DNA of 64,000 nucleotides, from assembly GCF_042665195.1 (NCBI RefSeq), contig NZ_JBHTBW010000019.1:1-64000 (forward strand), in the 5' to 3' direction. This stretch comes from Laceyella putida. Lineage in GTDB: Bacteria; Bacillota; Bacilli; Thermoactinomycetales; Thermoactinomycetaceae. This document shows positions 42,556 to 51,279 of the stretch, piece by piece. Position 1 is the stretch's first letter. Each line of letters opens with the position of its first letter. The position numbers and the translations under genes were made by a program. The notes under the pieces were generated by a model. It worked only from the letters and a program-made list of their open reading frames with translations, did no database searches and was not told the DNA's origin.

Positions 42556-43572
42556 ATGATCAAGTTAAGCGTGTTAGACCAATCACCCATTCCTGAAGGC
42601 AAATCGGCGGTGGAAGCTTTGGCGGATACCACCCGACTGGCCCAGGAAGCCGAGAAGTTGGGCTATCGCCGTTTCTGGGTTTCAGAACATCATTTCACCA
42701 GATCTTTAGCCGGTTCGAGCCCAGAAGTTCTCATAAGTCATCTGGGTGCAAAAACGGAAACAATCAGGGTGGGTTCCGGAGGCGTCATGCTTCCTCATTA
42801 CAGCCCTTATAAAGTGGCGGAGAACTTCAAAGTCCTTGAAGCGTTATACCCGAATCGGATCGACCTTGGCTTGGGGCGGGCGCCGGGAGGCATGCCGCTG
42901 GCCACAAGAGCACTTCAGGAAGGGAAGCGGGTGAACGTTGATCAATATGCACAGCAGTTGGATGATTTGATCACATATATCTATGATCTTGGCGAGAAAC
43001 ATGAACGGTTTCCCGGCATTGTAGCCACCCCGACGATTGAGACGGCGCCCGAGATGTGGATGCTCGGTTCCAGTGGCGGAAGTGCGCTCTTGGCCGCAGA
43101 GCGGGGAGTGGGTTATGCGTTTGCCCAATTTATCAATGGGGAAGGTGGGGCTGATGTTGTCAAGTTCTACAGGGAGCACTTCCAACCTTCCTTATGCAAC
43201 CAAAAACCGCAAACGATGCTGGCGATTTTCGCCATTTGCGGAGAAACGGAGGAAGAGGCCGAGCGATTGGCGTCCAGTCTGGACCTAGCATTGCTCTTGA
43301 TCGAAAAAGGAGAGAGTGGACATGGGATTCCTTCGGTTGAGACGGCCTTGAATTACCGTTACTCCCCATTTGACCGATACCGCATTCAAGAAAATCGAAA
43401 GCGGATGATTGTGGGAAGCAAAGAACAGGTCCGTGAGCAAATACTGGCATTGGGGCTGGAATATGAGACGGATGAAATCATGATTGTTTCCCTGATTCAT
43501 GATTTTGAAGCAAAATTGCGCTCCTATCGCTTGTTGGCAGAAGCATTTGGATTGGGTAACGGCCCGAGCTAA
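42556..43572 (+). CDS. LLM class flavin-dependent oxidoreductase (luciferase-like, MsnO8 type)
   Basis: 338 residues, bacterial luciferase-like (alpha/beta)8 barrel. SVLDQSPIPEGKSAVEALADTTRLAQEAEKLGYRRFWVSEHH is the MsnO8-type start; the middle has RVGSGGVMLPHYSPYKVAENFKVLEALYPNRIDLGLGRAPGG. These use reduced FMN or F420; F420 is not expected here. Substrate unknown. ATG 42556 follows AGAGGGGA. The IS200/IS605 remnant lies just downstream. Confidence 0.92.
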   Translation: MIKLSVLDQSPIPEGKSAVEALADTTRLAQEAEKLGYRRFWVSEHHFTRSLAGSSPEVLISHLGAKTETIRVGSGGVMLPHYSPYKVAENFKVLEALYPNRIDLGLGRAPGGMPLATRALQEGKRVNVDQYAQQLDDLITYIYDLGEKHERFPGIVATPTIETAPEMWMLGSSGGSALLAAERGVGYAFAQFINGEGGADVVKFYREHFQPSLCNQKPQTMLAIFAICGETEEEAERLASSLDLALLLIEKGESGHGIPSVETALNYRYSPFDRYRIQENRKRMIVGSKEQVREQILALGLEYETDEIMIVSLIHDFEAKLRSYRLLAEAFGLGNGPS

Positions 43573-43619
43573 ACGAGCAGAACATGCAGCGAATTCCATT
43601 TTTCAAATGACTTTATCCG

Positions 43620-43790
43620 CACTCTCCTTGACCCTCGACCACAGAGAAACGAACCCACTACGAGTGGGATAAGCGCCGCTCGTATGTTCGATTATAACGA
43701 ATTTGGTTACTCTTACCATCTCAAAGGGGATGCAGAGCAATGCCGTCTTTCATTCCACGATTAAAACCGTGGACTTTCTATCAGCATTTA
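43620..43790 (-). mobile_element. Solo IS200/IS605 left end
   Basis: On the minus strand TATAATCGAACATACGAGCGG and CCCACTCGTAGTGGG match the left-end part at 1790-1840 over about 100 bp, including ATTGCTC and TAACCAA stretches upstream. A further hairpin, CCACGG with CCGTGG-type arms, lies at 43756-43772. No transposase gene and no right end follow. A scar of an element lost by deletion, or a minimal palindromic derivative; limits approximate. Confidence 0.65.
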
Positions 43791-43792
43791 GT

Positions 43793-43825
43793 AAAACCGG
43801 GCCCCTCGCTAGAAGGCGCCCGGTT
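43793..43825 (-). terminator. Terminator overlapping the end of map
   Basis: AACCGGGC (43795-43802) and GCCCGGTT (43818-43825); on the minus strand the T-run TTTTAC follows. The map stop codon (43809-43811) lies inside the loop. Confidence 0.65.
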
Positions 43826-44573
43826 CGTCTTGGTCGGTTAAGATTAGCGGACCGTCTTTGGTGATGGCGACGGTATGTTCATACTGGGCGGAGAGACTGC
43901 CGTCCACGGTTTTGGCTGTCCAGCCGTCCGCTTCAATGGTGACGAGGTGACTGCCCAACGTCAGCATGGGCTCAATGGTGATGACCATGCCTTCTTTCAA
44001 TAACGGCCCCTGGTTGGGCGGCCCGTAGTGGGGCACTTCCGGTTCTTCATGTATGCGTCGCCCGATGCCATGGCCGATAAAAGGGCGAACCACCCCGCAT
44101 CCTTGTGATTCGGCATAGGTTTGGATCGCATGCGAGATGTCTCCGATCCGATTACCCACTTGCGCTTGGGCGATGCCGCGGTATAGGGCTTCTTTGGTTA
44201 CGGTTAACAAAGTCTGCGCCGATTGGCTGATCGTGCCAACGGGGTAACTCCAAGCGGAATCGGCCAACCAGCCGTTGTAATTCACCACCATGTCGATCGT
44301 GACGATGTCGCCTTCCCGTAACGGGGTTTGGCGGGGAAAACCATGACACACTTCGCTATTGATCGAAGCGCAAGTGGCATAAGGGTAACCTAAATACCCT
44401 TTTTGTTCAGGAGTGGCTCCATGTTGCTCCAAAAAGGTTTCTACCCATTGATCGATCTCCCATGTGGAGACGCCGGGGCGAATGCGTTTGCGCAGTTCGA
44501 GGTGGCAGGCAGCCAAGATTTTGCCCGCTGCCCGCATGTGAAGAATCTCTTCCATGGTTTTGGTCATTGGCAT
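43809..44573 (-). CDS. map: Methionine aminopeptidase, type I
   Basis: 254 residues. Removes the N-terminal methionine. Metal ligands of the pita-bread fold are seen in VTIDMVVNYNGWLADSAWSYPVG (two aspartates), FIGHGIGRRIHE (histidine), TIEPMLTLG and YEHTVAITKDG (glutamates). Longer and more diverged than the ribosomal-protein-cluster Map, so this is probably a second copy. ATG 44573. On the minus strand after the membrane-protein gene at 44585, 11 nt apart. Confidence 0.93.
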   Translation of the reverse strand: MPMTKTMEEILHMRAAGKILAACHLELRKRIRPGVSTWEIDQWVETFLEQHGATPEQKGYLGYPYATCASINSEVCHGFPRQTPLREGDIVTIDMVVNYNGWLADSAWSYPVGTISQSAQTLLTVTKEALYRGIAQAQVGNRIGDISHAIQTYAESQGCGVVRPFIGHGIGRRIHEEPEVPHYGPPNQGPLLKEGMVITIEPMLTLGSHLVTIEADGWTAKTVDGSLSAQYEHTVAITKDGPLILTDQDEPGAF

Positions 44574-44584
44574 GGCTCCCTGTG

Positions 44585-45055
44585 TTATTTTTTGGACAGG
44601 AATATCAGACCTAAAAGCACGATAAAGGCAGGCCAGAAATTATGCAAAACGGTGGTGATGGGGGAAACGATGGGAAGCTCCGTGACGCCGGGATAGGCGA
44701 CGATCCCTGTTAATACCAATATGCTGCCCACCGTCCCACTCATGCTATGTTTGGTGATGATGTATTGCAATAATATTGAAAGACCGACAAAAACGAGCAA
44801 AATGCTCCAATGATTAGGCCAGCCTTCCACGTATTTGATGCCCCAGACGGAAAGTCCGAGAAATGCGATAATGCCTGCCCATAAGGCAAGGGATCCAATT
44901 CGTTTCAGAAAAGCGACAAACAGCAAAATCGCTCCGATCATAAACATGATAAAAGGCCATGAGATAAAGGATTCAAGTGGGGCTAACTCAAATTTGGTCA
45001 GCATCAACAGGGCCCCACCCAGGATCAGGACAAATCCGATCAGCTTTGATTGCAT
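44585..45055 (-). CDS. Membrane protein with several helices (LiaI/LiaF-like, DUF5668-like)
   Basis: 156 residues with about six hydrophobic stretches: KLIGFVLILGGALLMLTKF, SWPFIMFMIGAILLFVAFL, SLALWAGIIAFLGLSVWGI, HWSILLVFVGLSILLQYII, GTVGSILVLTGIVAYPG, and NFWPAFIVLLGLIFLSKK. The repeated WPxxxxLxG pattern is seen in LiaF/LiaI-type (DUF5668) proteins. ATG 45055 follows AAGGAGAG; in-frame upstream codons give a longer but hydrophilic N-terminus without a site. Function unknown. Confidence 0.75.
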   Translation of the reverse strand: MQSKLIGFVLILGGALLMLTKFELAPLESFISWPFIMFMIGAILLFVAFLKRIGSLALWAGIIAFLGLSVWGIKYVEGWPNHWSILLVFVGLSILLQYIITKHSMSGTVGSILVLTGIVAYPGVTELPIVSPITTVLHNFWPAFIVLLGLIFLSKK

Positions 45056-45329
45056 GAAAAGCTTCTCTCCTTGAAGATAAGTAGATTTTTCCTTTTCCAT
45101 CTTATCACAATTTGGCGACGAGTCTGGATAGAAAATTGCATGGGGGCAGGATTTTGTCATTCCTGCCCGCGGCCAAGGAGTGATTTGAACATGCGTTTTT
45201 TGGGCGCATTGCCCTTTTTCCGGAGGTCCCAGCGGTGGCAAAAGCGAATGGGCATGCGAGTTTGATGCCCATTTCCTTCACTGTCGTCCAAAAGATCGCG
45301 GTAGAGATGGATGATGGTGAACACGGGAG

Positions 45330-46154
45330 TCAACCGCGGTGCCGATGGCGCAATAACGTGGCTTCCAACCAGGCGATCAGTTGGTACATCAACGTGGCAA
45401 TGATGGCGACGACCACCAGGCTCAACATGACCAGGTTGAGATTAAACACTTGAAACCCATAGATGATTAAATAGCCGAGCCCGGCTTTGGACACAAGAAA
45501 TTCTCCCACGATCACCCCGACCCAGGCCAAGCCCACATTCACTTTTAAAGCGGCGATCATATCAGGAATACTGGCAGGAAAGATAATCGTGCGGAAAATT
45601 TGGGCGCGGGTTGCGCCAAAGGAACGGGCCAGCAACAGGCAACTCTCATCCACGCTTTGAAAACTGGTGTAAATAACCAGCGTGGTGATGATGATGGTGA
45701 TGGCGATGGCCATGGCCAAGATGGAAGAGAAATTGGCTCCCAACGTCACGATAAACAAGGGACCCAACGCCACTTTGGGCATGCTGTTCAAAACGACGAG
45801 GTAGGGGTCGAGCACACGCGACAAAAAGGGGGAAGCCCAAATGCAAGTCGCCAAGCCGATTCCGCCTGCGGTGCCCAAGATAAATCCGGCAATCGTTTCC
45901 CATGCGGTCATGCCGATATGATGAAACAAATCACCCGCTTGCGCCAATTGCGCAGCTTGCTTCCAGATGAGCGATGGGCTGCTGAAAAGAAAAGAATCGA
46001 TCCATCCGGCGCGGGTCGCTCCTTCCCACATCCCGACAAACGCGATGAAGATGATGGCGCGAATGACCCAAATCCACATTTGCCGAATCCGCAGCCGACG
46101 CAGATAAAGAGCATGTTGGGGACTGGTTGCCCCACGTTCAAGCCAGGCTTTCAT
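45330..46154 (-). CDS. ABC transporter permease (SsuC/TauC/ThiX type)
   Basis: 274 residues, about six helices. IRAIIFIAFVGMWEGATRAGWIDSFLFSSPSLIW start; EAA loop seen as ESCLLLARSFGATRAQIFRTIIFPASIPD. Membrane partner of the ATPase and binding protein upstream on this strand. ATG 46154 follows GGAGGTG; overlap ATGA with the ATPase stop. Substrate: sulfonate, nitrate or a pyrimidine precursor, not decidable. Confidence 0.92.
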   Translation of the reverse strand: MKAWLERGATSPQHALYLRRLRIRQMWIWVIRAIIFIAFVGMWEGATRAGWIDSFLFSSPSLIWKQAAQLAQAGDLFHHIGMTAWETIAGFILGTAGGIGLATCIWASPFLSRVLDPYLVVLNSMPKVALGPLFIVTLGANFSSILAMAIAITIIITTLVIYTSFQSVDESCLLLARSFGATRAQIFRTIIFPASIPDMIAALKVNVGLAWVGVIVGEFLVSKAGLGYLIIYGFQVFNLNLVMLSLVVVAIIATLMYQLIAWLEATLLRHRHRG

Positions 46155-46921
46155 CGCGCATTCACCTCCCGCCACAACTCGTCGAACAAGGAACGAAAGG
46201 CTGGATGGGCTCTTGCTTCAAGCGGGGGAAGTGCGCGAATGTCCGCGGGAACCGACAGGGTGTGCAAGATTTGCCCCGGTTGGCCGCCGATGACGAGAAT
46301 GCGGTCCCCGATCGCGATCGCTTCTTCCAGATCGTGGGTTACCAAGATGGCAGTTTTTTGCTGTTCTTTCAATACGTCCATCAACAGTTGTTCCAAGTGG
46401 ATTTTGTTTTGAATATCGAGCGCGGAGAAGGGTTCATCCAACAGCAGGATTTCGGGACGCACCGCCAGGGTACGGACGAGGGCAACGCGTTGCCGCATTC
46501 CGCCGGACAGTTGGTGGGGATAGTGATGGGTCACATGGGACAGCCCCATTTCGTCAAGGAGTCGGTGAGTTTGCGCGATGGCATCGGCAGTGGCCTGATG
46601 ACGCAATTCCAAACCGAGAATCATGTTTTGTGCGACGGTCCGCCATTCCAATAATCCGTCTTTTTGCAGCATATAGGAGGTATATGGAGAGGGGCCTGTT
46701 ACTCGGTTGCCGAATAGCTTGATTTCTCCGGCGGCGGGAGTGAGAAGTCCCGCGATGAGGGAGAGAATGGTGCTTTTGCCGCACCCGCTCGGCCCGACCA
46801 AGACGACAAATTCCCCCGGTTGAACGGTGAGGGAGAGCTTGCTGATGGCTGTCACTTCTTCTGTTTTGGTGAAGTAGGTATGCGTGAGGTCCTCAATCTG
46901 TACCGCATAGGGAGAAGTCAT
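46151..46921 (-). CDS. ABC transporter ATPase (SsuB/TauB/NrtD type)
   Basis: 256 residues. Walker A GPSGCGKST, signature LSGGMRQRVAL, Walker B EILLLDEPFSALD, switch HDLEEAIAIGD. Energises the importer. Starts just 3 nt after the binding-protein stop, and overlaps the permease start. Confidence 0.94.
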   Translation of the reverse strand: MTSPYAVQIEDLTHTYFTKTEEVTAISKLSLTVQPGEFVVLVGPSGCGKSTILSLIAGLLTPAAGEIKLFGNRVTGPSPYTSYMLQKDGLLEWRTVAQNMILGLELRHQATADAIAQTHRLLDEMGLSHVTHHYPHQLSGGMRQRVALVRTLAVRPEILLLDEPFSALDIQNKIHLEQLLMDVLKEQQKTAILVTHDLEEAIAIGDRILVIGGQPGQILHTLSVPADIRALPPLEARAHPAFRSLFDELWREVNAR

Positions 46922-46924
46922 GTC

Positions 46925-47932
46925 TTATTCCCCCTTTACCACTGGAACGGCAAATTCTGTGTTGACCAACTGGCGGTAAGGGATGGGTTTGGGAAGTTCC
47001 CCCGCTTCCTTCATGATCTGCAGCAAGTGGTTGTACTCTTGTTCTTCAATGAGCGGAGTCGAGGCAAAGGATTGTTGGTCTTGATAACGCTGGATGACGC
47101 GGACCAGGATCTCCTTGCCGGTGTCGGGGAAATGGCTTTGGATTGCGGCGGCGACTTCCTCGGCGGGATGAGTGGCGACCCATTGTTGTCCTTTATAGAG
47201 GGCGCGGGTGAACCGCTTGGCCAAATCGGGGTGCTGTTTCATCCATTGCTCCTTGGCGAGATAACAGGTATAGGGAAGGTGTCCGCTGTCTTTGCCAAAA
47301 GAAGCGACGATATATCCTCTGCCTTCTTGTTCAATCTTGGAGGCGACGGGTTCAAACAACTGGGCGAAATCACCCGTTCCAGCCACAAAGGCATTGCCAA
47401 GGTTTTTAAAATCCACGTTTTGGATGATGTTCACATCTTGATGGGGGGTTAAGCCATTGACGCGCTGCACATATTCGCTCACCATCTCGGGCATGCCTCC
47501 GCGCCGTTGGCCGAGCAGTTTTTTTCCTCTCAACATGCTCCATTTGAAATCCGGTATGGGTTGTCGCGAAACGAGAAAGGTCCCATCGGTCTGGGTGAGT
47601 TGGGCAAAGGCGACGACCGACTGATTGGTGGAACGAGCGGTCACATAGATGGCAGCTTCAGCACCCACCAGCACGATATCGGAATCGCCGGAGAGAAGGG
47701 TTGTCATCGTCTTGTCGCCGCCGTTTCCATTCGTCAATTCGATGTCGAGACCTTCTTGCTTGAAGAAACCCTTGCTCATCGCCACATATTGTGGGGCATA
47801 AAAGAGGGAGTGCGTCACTTCGACAAGTCGGATTTGATTGGTGGAGGAAGAAGAGGAGGAACAGGCGGCGAGCAGACAAGCGAAACAAAGCATCAACAGC
47901 TGAGGGCGAAACTGTCTGATCTTCTTCGTCAT
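46925..47932 (-). CDS. ABC transporter substrate-binding lipoprotein (NMT1/SsuA-like)
   Basis: 335 residues. Lipoprotein signal with lipobox (LLAAC), then a run of serines. RLVEVTHSLFYAPQYVAMSKGFFKQEGLDIELTNGNGGDKTMTTLLSGDSDIVLVG is the NMT1/THI5-like start. Could bind an aliphatic sulfonate, nitrate or a thiamine pyrimidine precursor. No TPP riboswitch was found upstream. ATG 47932 is 7 nt after AGGGGTGG. First gene of the three-gene importer. Confidence 0.9.
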   Translation of the reverse strand: MTKKIRQFRPQLLMLCFACLLAACSSSSSSTNQIRLVEVTHSLFYAPQYVAMSKGFFKQEGLDIELTNGNGGDKTMTTLLSGDSDIVLVGAEAAIYVTARSTNQSVVAFAQLTQTDGTFLVSRQPIPDFKWSMLRGKKLLGQRRGGMPEMVSEYVQRVNGLTPHQDVNIIQNVDFKNLGNAFVAGTGDFAQLFEPVASKIEQEGRGYIVASFGKDSGHLPYTCYLAKEQWMKQHPDLAKRFTRALYKGQQWVATHPAEEVAAAIQSHFPDTGKEILVRVIQRYQDQQSFASTPLIEEQEYNHLLQIMKEAGELPKPIPYRQLVNTEFAVPVVKGE

Positions 47933-48057
47933 CAAACGCCACCCCTTTTTTTCAATGGATTAATTTTATTTTGACATTTTAAGGGCGGTTTGACAAGGAA
48001 ATCTCAGTCCGACCACATCACCGATGAATGGCCCACTCTCCTGTCGGTTTTAACTGA

Positions 48058-48087
48058 AAATGAAATAAACCAGCTGAAAAGCTGGTT
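48058..48087 (-). terminator. Terminator after the GH25 gene
   Basis: AACCAGCT (48068-48075) and AGCTGGTT (48080-48087), loop GAAA; the minus-strand side is TATTTCATTTTC. Confidence 0.7.
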
Positions 48088-48089
48088 GT

Positions 48090-48815
48090 TCAAGATGGGG
48101 AAGATTCAAGCCGGCGAAGGCTGAATTGTTGCGAAAACTCATTTTGATCGCCATTGAAAACATTGATGTCAACGTAAGTGTCAATGCCATTGACCCTGCC
48201 GCGATTGCTGTATTGCCAGAAAAGCCAATCCCGATCCTGGAGGGTGGGAAACTTCTTGATGTCCCGTATCCAAATGGGATACTGTGGGAAGGCATGTTTG
48301 ACATACTGGTTGTATGTATCATAAGTCACGTAAAGGATCGGTTTTTTGCCATAGTGCTGTTCCAGCTGCTGTGCGAGGGCCAGCAATTCTTGACGCACTT
48401 TCCGTTGATCGTGGTTTAAGTGGATTTCCACGTCGATGACGGGAGGAAGGCTGTCAGCTTGCTTCGGAACCGTGCGGATAAAATGGGCGGCTTGCTGTTT
48501 GCCCGTGCTGCCCATGGAGAAAAAATGGTAAGCGCCCACGAGAAATCCTTGTTCCTTGGCCTGTTGCCAATTTTTTCCGAAACGTTGATCAATAAAATCC
48601 CGCCCCTCCGTCGCTTTGATGAAAACAAACCGAAAGTCATCGTCTTTTACCTTTTCCCAATCAATGTCACCTTGATGGTGGGAAACATCCAAGCCTTTCA
48701 CTTCATAAGGCAGGGCGAAAAGACCGTTGTGCCAGATGAATCCGTAATATTCAAGCGCAACCAGGATGATCGCGAGAACAGAGCCGATGAGAAGATAACG
48801 TGAAGTAGGTCGCAT
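48090..48815 (-). CDS. Membrane-anchored GH25 lysozyme-like protein
   Basis: 241 residues. One N-terminal helix (YLLIGSVLAIILVALEYYGFIW) anchors the protein; then a GH25 muramidase domain with GLDVSHHQGDIDW (catalytic aspartate), FIKATEG, GAYHFFS and PPVIDVEIH (catalytic glutamate), ending in FWQYSNRGRVNGIDTYVDINVFNG. Cuts the glycan backbone of peptidoglycan. ATG 48815 with GAGG upstream. Monocistronic; orientation opposite to hemA. Confidence 0.93.
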   Translation of the reverse strand: MRPTSRYLLIGSVLAIILVALEYYGFIWHNGLFALPYEVKGLDVSHHQGDIDWEKVKDDDFRFVFIKATEGRDFIDQRFGKNWQQAKEQGFLVGAYHFFSMGSTGKQQAAHFIRTVPKQADSLPPVIDVEIHLNHDQRKVRQELLALAQQLEQHYGKKPILYVTYDTYNQYVKHAFPQYPIWIRDIKKFPTLQDRDWLFWQYSNRGRVNGIDTYVDINVFNGDQNEFSQQFSLRRLESSPS

Positions 48816-48975
48816 GGGTATGTTCCTCTTTCTTTGCAAGTGATTGATTGCTCCTTTTATTGTAATAGCCAGTCCCATTGGATCAAGCAAGGGATGGCAA
48901 AGGGATTTGGATAAAAATTGACATTCACGAAACGGGGAAGGCCCCGCCCTTCAAAATCTGTTCACAGCCCAGAAC

Positions 48976-49055
48976 TTGGGATTGAAAAAGGTTGTGCTAT
49001 AATGTAATTTGATTGAGAATGACTTTTCGGCCAGCTTAGCCTGAGATGTGGCTAA
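48976..49055 (+). promoter_or_regulatory. Promoter and leader of hemA
   Basis: TTGGGA (48976-48981), 16 nt, TATAAT (48998-49003) with an extended TGC in front. The leader holds a short stem TTAGCC/GGCTAA (49036-49055). In Bacillus this operon answers to haem and PerR; no PerR box was recognised here. Confidence 0.55.
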
Positions 49056-49077
49056 ACTGAAGTTCGGGGTGACGAGA

Positions 49078-50421
49078 ATGCATACGCTAGTGATTGGTTT
49101 AAACCATAAAACGGCTCCAGTTGAGATAAGAGAACAGTTAGCGTTTCAGGAAGACCGGCTTCAGATAGCGCTAAAGAGTTTACGAGACATGAAGAGTGTA
49201 CTTGAATGTGTGATTGTCAGCACCTGTAACCGCATGGAATTATATGTGGTGGCTGACCAACTGCATACAGGCGAGTATTATGCAAAATCTTTTTTGGAAA
49301 GCTGGTTCCGGTTACCGAGAGAAGAATTTGCTGAACACCTTTATGTGAAAGCGAATCAAGAAGCCGTACGCCATCTGCTTCATGTTGTGTGCGGAATGGA
49401 CTCGCTCGTCCTTGGCGAAACGCAAATTCTGGGGCAAGTGAAGCAAGCGTTCCTGACGGCCCAGCAAACGGGAACGACAGGTACGCTGTTCAACGCCTTG
49501 TTTAAGCAAGCGATTACGTTTGGCAAACGTGTCCACTCAGAGACGGAAATTGGACAAAATGCCGTTTCTGTCAGTTATGCGGCGGTTGAATTGGGAAAGA
49601 AGATGTTTGATGCCTTTGCGGGCAAAACAATCCTATTGATCGGCGCGGGCAAGATGAGTGAGCTCACAGCCAAGCATTTTTATGCGACAGGGGTCAACCA
49701 GGTGTTGGTGATCAACCGCACACTTTCCAAGGCAGAGGAGTTGGCGGATAAGTTCCATGGGGAAGCGCGGTCGTGGGATCAGTTAATCCCCTCCTTGTTA
49801 GAGGCGGATATTGTCGTGAGTTCAACGGGGGCCAAGGAGCCGATTTTGACCAAGGCCATGGTGCAGCCGGTTCTGCATAAACGCAGATCCCCTTTATTCC
49901 TGATCGATATTGCGGTTCCGCGCGATATTGACCCGGAGATTCATGAATTGGATCAAGTTTTTCTGTATGACATTGATGATCTGAACGGGATCGTCGATGC
50001 CAATATGGCGATCAGGGAACAAGAAGCGGCCAAGGTCGGCCTTTGGATAGAAGAAGAACTGCGGCAGTTTAACGAATGGCTGGAGACGTTGGGGGTTGTC
50101 CCGCTCATCACGGCATTGCGCGAAAAAGCGCTGGCCATCCAAGAAGATGCGATGCTTCGGATTGAGCGCAAATTGCCGGAGTTGACTGAACAGGAAAAGC
50201 GCGTGATCCGCAAGCATACCAAAAGCATTGTCAATCAATTGATGCGCGATCCCATTGTGCGGGTCAAGGAGTTGGCGACCACATCACAAAAAGAATTGGC
50301 GCAAGAGATGTTTATCGCGTTGTTTGCATTGGAAAAACAGTTGAATGCGGAGCAAGAGCAAGAAGAGCCTGAGTCAATTGAGCTACCTAACCCAGCAGCG
50401 CTAGCCAGCGGAAACGCTTAA
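49078..50421 (+). CDS. hemA: Glutamyl-tRNA reductase
   Basis: 447 residues. Reduces glutamyl-tRNA to glutamate-1-semialdehyde with NADPH. Catalytic C50 in VSTCNRMELY, NADPH loop GAGKMSELTAKHF, and the C-terminal dimerisation helix. ATG 49078 with GGGGTGACGAG upstream. First gene of the hem operon. Confidence 0.97.
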   Translation: MHTLVIGLNHKTAPVEIREQLAFQEDRLQIALKSLRDMKSVLECVIVSTCNRMELYVVADQLHTGEYYAKSFLESWFRLPREEFAEHLYVKANQEAVRHLLHVVCGMDSLVLGETQILGQVKQAFLTAQQTGTTGTLFNALFKQAITFGKRVHSETEIGQNAVSVSYAAVELGKKMFDAFAGKTILLIGAGKMSELTAKHFYATGVNQVLVINRTLSKAEELADKFHGEARSWDQLIPSLLEADIVVSSTGAKEPILTKAMVQPVLHKRRSPLFLIDIAVPRDIDPEIHELDQVFLYDIDDLNGIVDANMAIREQEAAKVGLWIEEELRQFNEWLETLGVVPLITALREKALAIQEDAMLRIERKLPELTEQEKRVIRKHTKSIVNQLMRDPIVRVKELATTSQKELAQEMFIALFALEKQLNAEQEQEEPESIELPNPAALASGNA

Positions 50422-50435
50422 AGGAGGAGCCGCCT

Positions 50436-51251
50436 TTGTTCCGAGAGCGTTGGATCGTCGATTTTATGGTGTACGTCTATGCGGTTAGCCTGGTGTTTTC
50501 GTTTGCGGACCTTTTGCGTCCCAACAAGCAGGTGGAACGGATGTCCCTCCTGTTGCTGTCAGGGGTGTGGGTATTGCAGACCATCGTATTAGTCGTACAG
50601 CGATTGGCGCTGTTCCCGATTTCCGCTAGCTTTGATGCGTTATCCATCTATAGCTGGGTGCTGATCAGCTTCACCTTGGTCATGCATTTCGTTTATCGGA
50701 TGGCGATTCTTTTCTTTATCGCCAATTCCTTAAGTTTTATCATGTTGGCTTTGCATCTCTTTTTTGTGAGGTCTTCTTCCCCCGTCATCGAGAAGCTGTT
50801 GTTGTCGGAGTTGGTTTTTCTGCATGTGACGCTGGCGATGATGGCTTATGCCGCTTTCTCTTTGGCCAGCATCGGTTCCAGTTTGTACTTGGTCAACAAC
50901 TATCTGCTCAAACAAAAAAAGTGGAATCATTTATTGCGGCGGCTTCCCAGTCTGGATCGTTTGGAAGGCTTATCCGCTTGGTTGGTGGTGGCGGGAACCA
51001 GTTTGCTGTTAACCGCAATGACACTGGGGGCGATTTACGCCTATCAGACGATCGGCCACCAGTTTTGGGCAGACGCCAAGGTGTGGGGATCGCTCTGGGT
51101 GCTTCTTCTCTACGGCTTTATCCTGTGGAAGTGGGCAAGACGGCAGTGGTATGGACGCCAATTGGCCTGGTGGACGTCTTTGTCGCTATTGGCCATTTTA
51201 AGCAATTATATTATTACTCGCTCCGGCTTTTCTTTCCATCACTGGATTTAG
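50436..51251 (+). CDS. hemX: HemX-like integral membrane protein (CcsA-related)
   Basis: 271 residues, eight hydrophobic helices. VYAVSLVFSFADLLRPNKQVERM at the start; VWGSLWVLLLYGFILWKW at the end resembles the CcsA WGSxWxWD region, but the WWD domain is not complete. In Bacillus HemX lowers HemA level. Start TTG 50436 after AAAGGAGGAG. Second gene of the hem operon. Confidence 0.9.
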   Translation: MFRERWIVDFMVYVYAVSLVFSFADLLRPNKQVERMSLLLLSGVWVLQTIVLVVQRLALFPISASFDALSIYSWVLISFTLVMHFVYRMAILFFIANSLSFIMLALHLFFVRSSSPVIEKLLLSELVFLHVTLAMMAYAAFSLASIGSSLYLVNNYLLKQKKWNHLLRRLPSLDRLEGLSAWLVVAGTSLLLTAMTLGAIYAYQTIGHQFWADAKVWGSLWVLLLYGFILWKWARRQWYGRQLAWWTSLSLLAILSNYIITRSGFSFHHWI

Positions 51252-51279
51252 GTCATGCGAAAAGGGGTTTCTAATCAGG

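Noticed and set aside
47936..48060. Possible TPP riboswitch before the NMT1-like binding protein gene
   Set aside because: CTGAGA occurs, but the conserved second half of the aptamer is missing, so the thiamine link is not supported.
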